This document shows positions 10,500-22,629 of a stretch of DNA of 64,000 nt, piece by piece. The DNA is from Periplaneta americana (taxonomy: Eukaryota; Arthropoda; Insecta; Blattodea; Blattidae), in NCBI RefSeq assembly GCF_040183065.1, contig NC_091132.1, positions 165,010,102 to 165,074,101 on the forward strand, in the 5' to 3' direction. Below the pieces are notes generated by a model that was not told the origin of the DNA, made no database searches, and was given only the letters and a program-made list of their open reading frames with translations. How positions within the stretch are numbered: position 1 is the stretch's first letter; each line of letters starts with the position of its first letter. The translations under genes and the position numbers were made by a program.

Positions 10500-13400
10500 G
10501 TATATTATAAGCTATTACTATCTCCCTGTTTTGTACATGCGACATTTATATAAATATAAATTTACATAGAACATAAAGTGTTCATCTCTGATATATTCAT
10601 TGGGCTTATTGAAACAAAAAACTAAACAAATCTAGCAGATCCTCGTCTTTTTTTGTCACCATAGCACATCTTTTATATATTTTACACGTAAGCCATTTGG
10701 GAATTGATCCGAGCTCTTAAGGCTGGTTAACAATAAACCGGAAACGAGAATCGGAACGAAAACGGTAAAATTGTCAAAATGTAGAGGCTACATTTAAATG
10801 TGAGCATTCACAATAAACGAAAAAGCTTGCCGGAACCCGAGATCAGGAACGGAGATTTGGCCAAGTGTCAACTTTGGCGTTCACGTTTCCGATCACAGCC
10901 CACTAGATTCATTCTATTGCCATCTAAATGCTATTTTGTCGTCGTGTATTTTTGTAGCAAGAAGACTGTGACTTAACCTATACATCATTTTGTTCTGTGC
11001 TGTGCATCATGGAACAAGTTTTATATGTTGAGATTCTAATATTGAAATCCTCACATTTACGATAAGCGGCGCGCCTCGTACAAAGATGAGAAAATGAAGG
11101 AGAATATGTGGCTTACAATAGCTGCATCTTTGAACACCGATCGGCAAGGAATCATATTTTATTACTGTATTGGTTGTATTACACACTACATATTCACGGT
11201 TCAATTCAATAACTGCACTTGTGTTCATTTTTGTTCTATTACAAATGTTTCTCCTCTAATTATTTTACGTTATGGCAGACTTAAAATAGGTTGTGATAAT
11301 AAAGATGCATGGGCATATTTATATTACCGTGCCTAATGAAATGTTTCAGTTGAAATTTCGAAGTTGGTTAACTTGTGTTTATGTTGACTGCCTTGTACTC
11401 ATGAGAGAACGCCATTGGTCAGTTATACACAATAACATCAGAATGCTTAATATCGACTTTACATATCGTTATTGACATACATATCGATATGCATAGTCGT
11501 CTACGTTCTCGGTTTATTGTGAATAAAAAATTTTCATATTCACGTCCTGTGCTTCTCGTTTTCATTCTGGTTCTCGTTCCTGGTTTATTGTGAACCAACC
11601 TTTAATTTAGGATAAAGTTTACAGGAAGCTTTATTCAAATTTTCTTTCATTAGCCATTCTCACTTTTTAATATTTTACAACATGTCTAATGCAACACTTG
11701 TTATAAACTAAGCCATATTGACATCTGTAGCGTGACTATGGTGTAGCAGATATGCCTTCAACTTCTACTTGCGACCTCTTTAGTTACGTAACATACGAGC
11801 ATGTATAATTTTTTTCCTTATGGTTGTTCTAAAATAAATCGTATGTTGTAAACTATGTACAGGATCGACACTTAATATGCTGGTTTGCAATGTAACTTAT
11901 AAGATTTAGGGTCGTATTCATAGACGAGACTTTGGACCAAAGTTGACTTTGGAAAGTACAAAGTCACCATTTTCCTATTCACACTGGACACTTTGAGGAA
12001 AATAAACTTCAATCGTGACTTTACTTCGAAGTCGCCGAAAATCTAGACTTTGACTTCGATTTTTGTTCTTGGACAAAAGGAAAATGGCTGATATTTGGGA
12101 AATTGTTGAATTTACCGAGAATATTCAAGAAAACTAGGAGATTATTAAAGCTGCTCATGTTCCTTGGCGTATTATTATAGATTATAAATCCAAATCAAGG
12201 TACAGATTTGATAGTATTAAATATCCTTGTCATGTTTCAACTTTCATTGATGAACAATCAAAGAGGATAATCTGTTCCAACAGTAAATAATACAACTTAT
12301 TTCATCGCGATTTTACGCTATAGGCAAGGATTAATTGCTTAATATACAGTTGGAAATGCAGTTAATTTATAATCCTTGCTTCGTCATAATGCTTTCTGCA
12401 TATTCATTTCAGATAATTTTAAGTAGTTTCTGCAGACATGCAGGGAATAATTCTGCCAACTGTCATCAGGATAATATGTCTCTTTCATAGTCTGTCATTG
12501 GTGGAATCTTATCTTCCATGTCTTCACAACAAAATTATTTTACAATGAAATATTTTCAGGGCTTAATATGTAACTAACGTAACTGCAATTAATAGGTGTT
12601 TTATTCATAACAAAATTCTTAACAGACAATACTATTTCAGATAAACTATAACATCATGTTTTGTAGTTAGGAATTGTGTTATATATAAGACTGTTCGAAC
12701 TGAGTTACGATTTTTTGTGGCCAAGTAGAAGAACAAATCATTATCGATTCGTATAAAGACCTAAAAGTGTCCATTTTTGTACTTATGTTATTTTTACAAT
12801 AAGCCTCGAATAATATTATTCTTATGTAAAGCTTGAAGAACTGTTAACAATTCCTTAACACGTACCAATGTTCAATCATTTAATTCATTCGTCACTGAAA
12901 AGTTGGCTTTGATTGTGGCAATGCCAACTCTATTTCAACAATCTATTAATTTAATTCGTTTAGAAGGCAGTGATTTTGATTGCCAACATTAGAACAAGAT
13001 CGTCAAATCTCGATTTACCAAAGTCGAAGTCAAAGTCTCAGAAGTATTGTCTATGAATAGAACTTTTAACAAAGTTAAACTTTACTACGAAAGTCGACTT
13101 TGAGAAGTCTTCATTCAAAGTCTTGTTTATGAATACGCCCTAAAATGTGATTACCAGGGTTGATCTTTGATTTTGCGGTTGATCATTTGCGATGCGTATG
13201 TAAAATATTGTGAATTTTATTTCCAACTCAACAATAGGATTTTATTCTTCCAACAATAATTCCTTTCTACAATTCACCTTAAACGCTCTCGTCAACAATA
13301 GGATTTTCACTCAACTCAGTATTCGTTATAGCACTCCACTGACGGCAATGACAATTTACTTGGACTATTACGAACAACAATGAACTGTTAATCTCAACTA

Positions 13401-14698
13401 ATATTTACAAAGCACTATTTACAAATCAGAACTATCAGTTCACAGTTCACAGTTCTTCTAGCTCAGTCACTCGAGTTCACAGTATCTCGAACCACAGTCC
13501 TTCAGAGACAGTTCACTGTACTCGAACTCAGGTCCCTCCAACTGCGGTCCAATGCACTCGAACTCAGGTCCCTCCAACTGCGGTCCACTGCACTCGGACT
13601 CAGGCCTTCGGATGCTGTCACAGTTGCCGACGCACACTCGAGCCGAACTCCGGTACACAAGACTGGCTTGCTTGCTCTGGCTTACTCACTGACTGGCTGA
13701 CTAATCAACTGAAACACTGCCCAAGTTCGCGCGCCTTTCTTCTTTTATAGCAAAATCATAGTTGCGAGAAATTTCTATGGCTGTGCAGAGATAGCTCTCT
13801 CGCATTATCTGGATATCCCCACTTCGACGGACTTCTGGAAGAGTCGGGATGGTCCGTCCCCCCTACTCCGCACGCAGCAGTTGCGCGCGCACTCTCTCCT
13901 CGTCGCATTGGCCCTTTCCCCTCTTCTCTCTGCCGCGCGCCGTACCTCAGTGCTCCGTGAAGCCTGTGTCGGCTCACGCGCGGTCCGCTCTCTTGCGGAA
14001 CGCTGGTCGTGAGTTCGAATCTCACGTCGCTGTCACAATATAATTAAATGTTTCACCACGCATTTAGTTTTCTCAACTAGTTGCAGTAGGATAGATTAGA
14101 TTAGATTAGATTAGATTAGATTTATTTATTTAACCTGGTAGATATAAGGCCGTCAGGCCTTCTCTGCCCCTCTACCAGGGGATTACAACTATAACATGAA
14201 CAATAAGATTACAATTAATATTAAATTTACAATTACAATTACAATAAAAATTAAAGTACGACAAGAATACCTGATTAATGAAAGCTAGACATTTTATCAT
14301 AGAAGTTAAGAACAAAGAATATTTTTGTATTTACTAAATTACAAATTAAACCTACAATAACAAAATTCTATAGTGATGAAATTACCGGATATTGAGATAT
14401 TTTGTGGTAGATTAAAAGAACTATTTACAAGAAACCATGTCTGAACGAGTCTCAATTACTGACCAAGTGCCTAGTAAGTTGGCGTTTGAATTGAATTTTA
14501 TTTCGACAGTCCCTGATGCTAGCAGGTAGCGAATTCCAGAGTCTTGGCAGGGCTATTGTGAAAGAGGATGAGTATGAGGAGGTGCGATGGGATGGTATTG
14601 TTAGTATTGTTTCATGGCGAGAGCGTGTGTTCAGTTTGTGCTGGGAAGAAAGGATAGTATAGAAGGTGCAGTAGCTTAGCAGTATATTAATTATTAGC

Positions 14699-14753
<55 letters not shown>

Positions 14754-17700
14754 TCTTACCACCGTTTATTACTGTCTCACTAATATTACTTATCTAATTT
14801 TCATTATTTACTTTTACTTTCATTATTCACTTTCTTGTTTTTTGCGGTCTAAATATTAAAGTAATAACTATAACTATGTTATCCAGTTGTATTCAGTTAT
14901 AATTAGAGTCTCGCTCGACGGAAAAAAAAGGCTACTGGCCTTACCTCTGCTAGATTAAATGAATTATTATTATTACTTATTTTATTATGTGTTTCTGTTG
15001 TCCGAGAACCATAACGTAATCCGTGTCGAGTCCTCTGCCTCATGTCGCCAAATCCCGTCTCTCTATCACCAATTCCATCGACGCTAACTAATCTACTAGT
15101 TGTTACACCGTCATCAAATAATCAAGTAAAATCTCTTAGTTTATTTAAACTGCACTTGGCTAGTGTTTTTGCATAGATAATATACGTTTTCATATGAATC
15201 GTGATCCTATTCGTCACAGTGTAAAGCAAGTTCTGTGCGTTGTGATCAGGCTGAGGCATATCAACAAATAGAGAGCAGCTGATACCAATGGAAGTCGTGT
15301 TCTAACCCCCTTTAATAAATTGTTCATTTAAGATATCTCTTTGTACTGCAGGAACGGAATCTTGTGGATCAGCTTGTGACTGGTATAAAGGAGGAATATG
15401 AGGACTACAGCCACGATCTCACAACTGAGACAAAATTTGAGGAACTTCCGGTGCCAATTTCGTTCCCTGTGGTGAAACGTGAACCTGAGGTGAGTGGAGC
15501 ACAAGGAATGCATTGTGTGTTCTTCGTCGAGTGTTTATGTTGAATTTTGTTTATAACGGACACTACCTCTTTACAACAGTACTTGTAGTGCATCATATAA
15601 AATTGAAAATATATTTAATATATTTATGCATGTGCCTAATTTATTTGTATTTTTATTATACTTATTTGTTCACACTTGTGCAGTAAAGGTTAGCGCATGT
15701 GGCTGCGAGACCAGGTGGCCCAGGTTCGATTCGTGGCAATTTACGTGGTTGAGGTTTTTCCGTGGTTTACCTTCTACTAATATGAGCAATTGCTGGGTAA
15801 CTTTCTTTGCTGACCCCGCATTGTTGTCACTGGTATTATCACCTTCATCTCATTGAGACCCTAAATAAACTGACATGTTGATAAAGTATCGTAAAATAGC
15901 CTATTTAAAAAAAAAACTGTAGTCATTTTCTCGTAAAACCGTCTTAACAACAGATTATAAGCGTGTGTCACAGCATTTTAAATTACTGGTACACCTTTAG
16001 TGTGCCACATGTTGAAAAAGGTTAAAAAAACTGTTCAACAAGAAAAAGATGTGCCGCCTGAAATATATGCCCCAAGAATTGTCTGTTATTAGCTAAGATT
16101 CTAGTACGTTTATTAAGACTTAAATGCGATTGTGTGGCAACTAAAATCGATGGACTTTTGTTCACGTAAATTTATGTTCTAATTGCTTTGTATTTGTAGC
16201 AAGAGGAGAGTGACTTCAATGAGGAGCCAAGGATGGGAGTGACGGAAGAGGGCAACGAGGTTTTTGTCGAAAGGTGAGTGTAGTGTACTAGTCTTCACGT
16301 AGGGATTTCATTGTGTTCGAAGTGACCGTTTTCGTCACTCTTCAGAAGCAGCTTCTGAAGAACTTCACATTCACACTCCACTTCTCTTGATATCTTGTTT
16401 TCATAAATACTGTTCAAGCCTTTCTTCATATTCTTTACTAAGAGTTCTATATTTTCAAGAAAATAATCTAGATGGACGTGCAATCACTTATATTGCATCC
16501 TAGGGTCTTGAAATCTTTAACTTAATTTCTACAGTTCTTTTATAATTGAAGTCTTTCTAATTCCCTAGTAAATGATAAACTACCATTTTGAGTCCATTCC
16601 AAGAGTTTTTCTCCGAACAGCTCATCACGTTTAGGAAGTCTAATTTCCCTATTTTATTTGTTTATCCATTTGTTTGTTTGTTCGTCTGTTAGTTCAAGCA
16701 TTCTAATGCAGTTAAGGACGTCAATCTTTCACATCACTGGAATTACAACTGCAATAATATATACAGTGGTTTTAAAAATGTTCCACCAGGTGCTGATTTC
16801 TTTCTGTTTGGCCACTGTTTCCCCTTCCACTGCATATACCTAGCCCTACTGTCCGTCTCACACAAGACACTTGTCGGTGATGTCATTAATCCAGAGTTCT
16901 TACCAATAGAGCCATTATCTCTCTTATTCTTCAATACTTCTCACACATAGAGAATTTAGAGCATTGGTATCACGAAATCTTAACGGAAACTTATGATTTT
17001 GAAGTTAGGGGATAGCTACGTGCTTCTCTGTAAAAGACTGCATATAACTGTATGACTACTCAGTGTTCAGGCACCGATGTAGAAAATGTTGCAGCAAGTA
17101 ATGTTTTGTGGTTGTAGTGAATTCATTATCATATAAATGCGACAATTTATATTATTCGACCTGAGATGCGTCATGCACAATAATAATCAGCAGTAAAAAA
17201 AGGTGAAATAAATTTAGAAAAATTTCACAAAACACGAACAAGAAAGACAAACGTTATTTGAAAATGGAGATATTTGTGATATATAATTATGATTCTATGA
17301 CTTTTGTTATAAATTAACAATACTTCTCGTTAAATAATATATACTAAAAGCCAGGTTATGAACCGACTGTTGCTCTCTTTCTTAGCTCTGTTGCCACATA
17401 GTGGCGCGAGATTCAAAGCGTGTTCAGCATTTGTCACCGATATCTTTAAAATAACTGTCGTAGCTGTGGTTTCAATTATTAATTTAATAAAGAAGTGCAG
17501 TATATAACGAATTCAAACATTTCAATTAAACGAACGAACATCGATTCGATTCAAATACTTATGATTATGATAATAATAATGATAATAATATAGTGTTATC
17601 TAATTTATATCAACATGTATTATAGCAATTTTTTTTTTGAGTCGTCGTTATAAATCGAATTAACTATTTAGCTATTTTTGTACATCAATAATAATAATTT

Positions 17701-17799
17701 AATGGATACGATTCTAATTTTATATTTATACTGATTGAGTCACATATATTCAATTATCATCATGATGATGATTATTATTATTATTATTATTATTATTAA

Positions 17800-17831
<32 letters not shown>

Positions 17832-20800
17832 GTCCACACCTGTAGAGTAACGGTCAGCGCGTCTGGCCGCGAAATCAGATGGCCCGGGTTCGAATCCCGG
17901 TCGGGGCAAGTTACCTGGTTGAGGTTTTTTCCGGGGTTTTCCCTCAACCCAATATGAGCAAATGCTGGGTAACTTTCGATGCTGGACCCCGGATTCATTT
18001 CACCAGCATTATCACCTTCATTTCATTCAGACGCTAAATAACCTGAGATGTTGATAAAGCGTCGTAAAATAACACAATAAAAAAATTATTATTATTATTA
18101 TTATTATTATTATTTTTAATTTCCATAGTCCACACCTGTGGAGTAACGGTCAGCGCGTCCGGCTGCGAAACCAGGTGGCCCGGGTTCGAGTCCCGGTTGG
18201 GCAAGTTACCTGGTTGAGGTTTTTCCGGGGTTTTCCCTCAACCCAATACGAGCAAATGTTGGGTAGCTTTCGGAGCTCCCAGGACTCATTTCACTGGCAT
18301 TATCACCTTCATCTCATACAAACGCTAAATAACTTGAGATGTTGATACAGCGTCGTAAAATAACCCAATAGAAAAAAAGAACCATATCTTGGTACGTAAA
18401 AACATGCACAAACTGAACAACAAAGAAAGATAGTTATTTCCTAAGCTTTTATGTCATTAATTATTGGTTGGAATTGCAATGTGTACTAACAATGTTGACA
18501 TACATTTTCATATATCATAGGAGTTCATTCTTCACACTTCAAGGACACTTCTTGTTTAGATGTAACATTCTCTATATCGGTAATATTATGTTAGCAGGTG
18601 CAGTTCTCAAAACTGAACATAAATTATTGTCTGTCAGTCGACTCCTTAGATTAGGTTTGTTAATTTTCATGGAAGGGAAAAACTGGTTACACCTACTGTC
18701 GAACACTGATATTATTCTTATAACAAATTGTTATATTATTATTTAAAATAAAAAGTAAATACTAAAGTAATTGAGGATATTGTAATGATGCGTACAATGC
18801 TCTATACTGCAGGTAAGAGAGGTATATCAGGTGGTAAAGTTTGCATGAGAGATTAGCTGGAGCAAAGTGGGGTAGTATTCGGCAGACTTTGAACATAACG
18901 TACAAAACATTCATCAAGCCAATACTTCTCTACAATGCAGAGGTATTAATTACGGCAAATAATTTCAACCTGAATCGACTAGAAGTATGTCAAAATCAGG
19001 CCCTGTGACTAATAACTGGTGCAGCAAAATCAACCCCAATCACGACAATGCAAGCCCTAACCCAGAAACCTCCAATATATCTCACTCTAGAGGAGCAGGC
19101 ACTAACACATCATGAAAAAATGCTACGGTTAACAACAACAAAATGGGAAAAAAGACTGTTACAACCAACCAAGTTGCAAACACAAACAAGTTTTCTGTCC
19201 AAAGTCACGGAAATAAAAACAGAATTGAATCTCCCTAAATCTAAAGACAACATTTTAAGCGAGAAAACCCTCTAACCTTCGAACCAATTAACATTAAACT
19301 AGATTTAGAACAACCAGTTACAAAATCTGAAAATTCCAAACGTCTACTAAAAGCACTGGCATTAGAAGCTGTGAATAATAGATACCGACCAGAAAAATGG
19401 TTACATATCTACACAGATGGGTCTACTATCGATAACAACTCAGGATCAGGAATTACGTGCGCGTTATTATCATTTTATCAACCAGCAGGACATCATACAA
19501 CAAATTTTGGTGCGGAAATAATGGCTGTTCATATCTCACTCTAACACCTACTATACAGAATAGATAAATTTCAAAATCCTGTCATTCTCTCTGATTTTAA
19601 AGCAGCATTATATGCAATAAATTCATATAAAATGATGTCAATCCAATTTAAAGAATGTCACAAAATGATCCAACAACTTCAAAAACTACAGAAAAGATTT
19701 CAATTGCAATGGATACCTGCACATTGTGGAATTGCTGGAAATGAAACCGCAGACTTTCTTGGCAAAAAAGGATCCAATTTAACTCAGAATACAAGGAGAA
19801 GCCTACCTTCTACATCCATCAAAAGACTAATTAAAAATAAATATAAAATCAAGCAAAACCAAGCACTATGAACCAGAGCCAAAGATAAGAAATGGAGGAT
19901 TTTAATAAAAAAAAAAAAACAGAAATTATTCCAGAAATCCCACGTAAATCTGCAGTAGCAAAATTCAGACTGCTTACAGAACACGATTATTTGGCTAAAA
20001 ACTTTAATAAAATAGGAATTTACACAAATACAAATTGCCTCCTATGCAACAAAGAAGAAGAAATGACTGAAGATAAACTACAAACCTGTGAAGTTCTACC
20101 TGATGGATCCACCACAGAGAAATATTGGACAGCAAGAACGCTAATGGCTTCATTGCCAAAGCCCGGCATTAGGTAACAACAACAACAACAACAGTTTGCA
20201 GGCGTGCTGTGCTGGAACGAAATTGAGGAACAGCATGAGAGAGAATGGGATACCGACTTTGGTTTAGAGGAAAGGGCTTGACATTGCTGTAAATGATTCT
20301 GATGTACTTCTTCCTAAAGAATGCACATAGGAAAAAATGGTGAAGGAATAATTCCAATTTTGTTGAAGTGTTTCATACTATTTCTATACCACATACAAAC
20401 ATGAATGGAATTATCATTAAATATTTAGACTTTTTTGTTTATATATTTGTTTTTGTATCTTTATATTCGGTGTATTTCTCATTACTCTAGGAAGTGAAAC
20501 AAATATTAATTTTGTTTGTAGAGGCCAGTTGTCATTTATTAATAGGCTACAGGTTATGTGCAATAATATATTACAAAACAAGCGTACCAAATTTTATTTA
20601 CAAACGTCATTACCTTTTCAAATAAATTATCTTTAACTGGAATAAAGGATAATTTTACACTAATGGGAAGCCAAATCACAATTTATTGCACGAAGAGTGG
20701 ACCTCTTATCTTTACGTCACATACACCACTTAAGTTTGACTACGTTGTAGACGGACGAGTTTCAGTGAACAAACAGAACTCCAATAGCTTCATATGCAGT

Positions 20801-22469
20801 TCTTTGTTATACAGGTGAAATCCTAATTGTTTAAAATTCTGATACCTTCAACTTTACTCATAAATTATTTACAAGATTGAATCTCCAATGATAATGTAGC
20901 TGCTGCTGAAATGGATTTGTTTTGATTTGAATATTCAATAATTGACTGTATATTTTTTGTGGCTATTTAATAGATTAATCGTATATTTACTTCAGGATTG
21001 CAGCTACTAATGACGAGATTGTGTCATCAAATTTCGACAGTCTTGCACCTGAAGAGAACGAGACTGTGTGTGAGATTCCCAAGATATCAGGTTCCTCGGG
21101 AAAACCTGCGCGGACTCGTGACGATGAAAAGCAATTGGAATTTGAATTGAGTAAAGTATGTTTCTGGAATTCGGCACAACTGCAGAAGAAACCTTTCACA
21201 TGCGATATTTGTCGTAAGTCTTTTTCAAACACAAGTGACTTAAAAACTCATGAACGTGTGCACACAGACGAAAAACCTTTTAAATGCAATGTTTGTAGTA
21301 AGGGATTCTCTCAGTCGTCTAGCCTAAAAAGTCATGCACGTCTACACAAAGGTGACAAGGTTTTCAAATGTGATGTTTGCGGCAGGTGTTTCTCGCATTA
21401 CAGATCTCTCTGTAACCATAAACTTATCCATACCGGCGAAAAATCTTTGAAGTGTGGTGTTTGCGGTAAGAGTTTCTGGGAGTCGCGCAGCCTAAGAAAA
21501 CATGAACGTCAGCACATGGAGGGGAGACCATTAACGTGTGAAGTTTGTGGTAAGTCTTTCTCATATTCGAGTACCCTAAGAAAACATGATTGCGTGAACG
21601 CTTGTGAGAAGCCTTTCAAATGTGATATTTGTTGTAAGAGTTTCTTCGAGTCGTGTAAACTAAGACTGCATGAACGCGTGCACACGCGCGAGAAACCTTT
21701 CAAATGTGGTGATTGTGGTAAGTGTTTCTCGTATTCCAGTAGCCTGACAAAACATAAACTGGTTCACACAGGCGAGAAACGTTTTAAGTGTGATATTTGT
21801 GGTAAGTGTTTCTCGGTGTCGGGTAGCTTAAAAAAGCATGAACTCCGCCACGCAGGCGAGAAGCCTTACAAATGTAACGTTTGTGGTAAGTGTTTCTCGG
21901 ATTCCGGTAGCCTGATAAAACATAAACTGGGTCACAGAGGCGAGAAACGTTTCAAGTGTGATGTTTGTGGTAAGTGTTTCTCGGCGTCGGGTAGCTTAAA
22001 AAAGCATGAACGCCGACACACAGGCGAGAAGCCGTACAAATGTAACGTTTGTGGTAAGTGTTTCTCGGATTCAAGTAATCTCAGAAAACATGAACGCGCG
22101 CACACTTGCGAGAAACCTTTCAAATGTCGTGATTGTGGTATGTGTTTCCCGTTTTCCAGTAGCTTGATAAAGCATAACCGGAGGCACACAGGCGAGAAGC
22201 GTTACAAGTGTGATGTTTGTGATGAGTGTTTCTTGTATTCCAGTAGCTTGAGAAAACATAAACAGGGCCACACAGGTGGCAAGCCTTTCATGTGTGATGT
22301 TTGCGGTAAGTGTTTCTCGGTGTCAGGTGGCTTAAAAAAGCATGAACGCCGACACACAGGCGAGAAGCCTTTCAAATGTAATTTTTGTGGTATGTGTTTT
22401 GCGGATTCGAGTAATCGGAGAAGACATCTACGCCGGCACACGGGCGAGGAACCTTTGAAATGCGCCTAA
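10407..22469 (+). CDS. Gene A: C2H2 zinc-finger protein, 15 fingers, 592 aa, four coding exons
   Basis: Coding exons 10407-10499, 15352-15489, 16200-16273 and 20996-22469, all with GT/AG sites; joined they give 593 codons including the TAA. Exon 1 starts ATG GAT GTG ATC AAG (MDVIK) six bases after an acceptor, so a 5' UTR intron is likely. Residues 32-77 form the acidic cassette shared with genes B and C. Residues 169-588 are 15 fingers of 28 residues with TGEKP-type linkers. Finger 5 lacks its last histidine (HDCVN); the other 14 are regular. Lysines 5, 44 and 73 sit in psi-K-x-E motifs, the last within PVVKREP, a synergy-control type SUMO site. Probable nuclear sequence-specific DNA-binding regulator. 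It belongs to a lineage-expanded cockroach family; target unknown. Introns hold many transposons (5.0 kb, 0.7 kb, 4.7 kb). Confidence 0.85.
10719..11602. mobile_element. TIR element (MITE-like), about 0.88 kb
   Basis: Inverted ends 'aaggctggttaacaataaac' (10719) and the complement of 'aaggttggttcacaataaac' (to 11602), extending about 50 bp with mismatches. TTAA is found at both borders (10717-10720 and 11602-11605), which would fit a piggyBac-type target, though the right end has one extra T. No transposase. Relatives lie in the 3' flanks of genes A, B and C, and a distant one at 60467. Confidence 0.65.
11909..13140. mobile_element. TIR element with 'gggtcgtattcatagac' ends, 1.2 kb
   Basis: Left 'gggtcgtattcatagac' and right complement of 'gggcgtattcataaac', each followed inward by repeated 'aagtc.actttg' words. 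The element is flanked by TA (11907-11908 and 13141-13142). A short frame starting MADIWEIVEF at about 12084 meets a stop soon after; it might be the start of a decayed transposase. The superfamily is uncertain (PIF/Harbinger-like is my best guess). It lies in intron 1 of gene A. Confidence 0.6.
13209..14037 (-). mobile_element. Solo LTR, 829 bp, minus orientation (fossil)
   Basis: Read on the - strand it starts TGTGACAGC and ends TTCACA, and it is flanked by the 4-bp duplication ATAT (13205-13208 and 14038-14041). Internally, on the - strand, there is a TATAAAA box (+ strand 13743-13749) and AATAAA-type signals near the far end (about 13215 and 13243). A 36-bp unit is repeated about 2.4 times at 13550-13615. 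It is GC-rich compared with the surroundings. No internal retroelement sequence is attached, so it is a recombined remnant of an LTR retrotransposon, family not determined. Age cannot be judged without a second LTR. Confidence 0.7.
14091..14690 (-). mobile_element. 3' end of a LINE, minus strand
   Basis: On the - strand a frame reads RLWNSLPASIRDC and then FKRQLTRHL before a stop (about 14545-14455). This is the characteristic reverse-transcriptase C-terminus of CR1/L2/Jockey-like LINEs. The 3' UTR follows. The element ends with a pentameric (TAATC)n tail, seen on the + strand as gatta repeats at 14091-14125. It is heavily 5'-truncated. Confidence 0.65.
14698..14753. repeat. (ATT)n microsatellite
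   Basis: About 18 uninterrupted ATT units next to the 5' side of the truncated LINE. Confidence 0.9.
15352..15489 (+). CDS. Gene A coding exon 2 (46-residue cassette)
   Basis: Phase 0 at both ends, 138 nt, flanked by ctgcag and gtgagt. Carries IKEE (lysine 13 of the exon) and PVVKREP (lysine 42). The preceding intron end (taataaattgttcattta) is homologous to those before the cassettes at 29921, 31549, 43347 and 44900. Confidence 0.9.
15667..15900 (+). mobile_element. tRNA-derived SINE, diverged copy
   Basis: Same family as 17831, 18127, 40121 and 61264. It has the tRNA-like head with box B (ggttcgatt), the body 'tggttgaggtttttcc' and the end 'tcgtaaaatagcc' followed by an A-run. Many substitutions and small deletions suggest an older insertion. 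It lies in intron 2 of gene A. Confidence 0.8.
16200..16273 (+). CDS. Gene A coding exon 3
   Basis: Twenty-four codons plus two bases, between acceptor tttgtag and donor gtgagt. Acidic peptide (QEESDFNEEPR...). The split codon AG|G (Arg102) joins the finger exon. Homologous to 33074-33156 and 46429-46511, which are nine bases longer. Confidence 0.85.
17775..17829. repeat. (ATT)n microsatellite
   Basis: Runs of ATT broken once; it abuts the SINE that follows and could have served as its insertion site or as a tail of an older copy. Confidence 0.85.
17831..18088 (+). mobile_element. tRNA-derived SINE, well-preserved copy
   Basis: The tRNA-like head holds an A-box-like 'taacggtcagcgcg' and box B 'gggttcgaatccc'. 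Then come the conserved body ('ttacctggttgaggtttt', 'ttccctcaacccaatatgag') and the end 'gcgtcgtaaaataac' plus A-run. This family is what I recognise from cockroach sequences. It lies in intron 3 of gene A. Confidence 0.9.
18127..18375 (+). mobile_element. tRNA-derived SINE, second adjacent copy
   Basis: Head-to-tail neighbour of the SINE at 17831, separated by an (ATT)n run of about 35 bp. It has box B 'gggttcgagtccc', the same body and the same end. Independent insertion next to the first is likelier than duplication because the two differ in several places. Confidence 0.9.
18815..20196 (+). mobile_element. 5'-truncated LINE with RNase H domain, (AAC)n tail
   Basis: The first readable part (RLAGAKWGSIRQ, then FIKPILLYNAEVL) is the reverse-transcriptase C-terminal region of I/Jockey-like LINEs. 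An RNase H domain follows: IYTDGST at about 19410, FGAEIMAV at about 19508, WIPAHCGIAGNETAD at 19710-19755. After that comes a C-terminal Cys motif region (NCLLCNKEEE). The coding region is broken by several stops (for example at about 19005 and 19541). The 3' end is an (AAC)n repeat at 20175-20195. It is 5'-truncated in the usual LINE manner and sits in intron 3 of gene A. Confidence 0.85.
20200..20990. other. Intron 3 remainder of gene A
   Basis: No repeat or coding signal recognised. The last 150 bp before the acceptor are homologous to the corresponding intron ends before 34481 and 49338. Confidence 0.6.
20996..22469 (+). CDS. Gene A finger exon (15 C2H2 fingers)
   Basis: Acceptor acttcag, then 'gattgcagct'. 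A leader of 67 residues (VCEIP, SGSSGKP, DDEKQLEFEL) precedes the fingers, which begin at 21195 and repeat every 84 nt. Fingers 8-9 (21783-21950) and 10-11 (21951-22118) are a tandem two-finger duplication. The exon ends with LKCA and TAA at 22467-22469. Confidence 0.95.
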
Positions 22470-22629
22470 AATTCAGTGCTCTCCGACAAAGAGGTGGGGA
22501 AATTTTGAGTGACTTTCAGAGCCGAATAGTCTGACAAGCCATGATTTCTAGCACATAGCCGAGACACTTAAATCTGTTTCGGTGGTAGGTATAACTTAAG
22601 TACTCATATACTGCAGGATTAGAGCAACA

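Noticed and set aside
13550-13615. 36-bp repeats as a CRISPR-like array
   Set aside because: No spacers, eukaryotic context, and inside an LTR.
14004-14026. Perfect T-arm-like hairpin (gtgag-ttcgaat-ctcac) suggesting a tRNA gene
   Set aside because: It lies at the very end of the solo LTR at 13209-14037 and has no matching D-arm or anticodon arm; it is part of the LTR terminus.
14091-14125. gatta repeat as an independent minisatellite
   Set aside because: Better explained as the 3' tail of the minus-strand LINE that ends there.
17831-18210. Box A and box B as genuine tRNA genes
   Set aside because: They are heads of SINEs with the conserved 250-bp body; acceptor stems do not pair.
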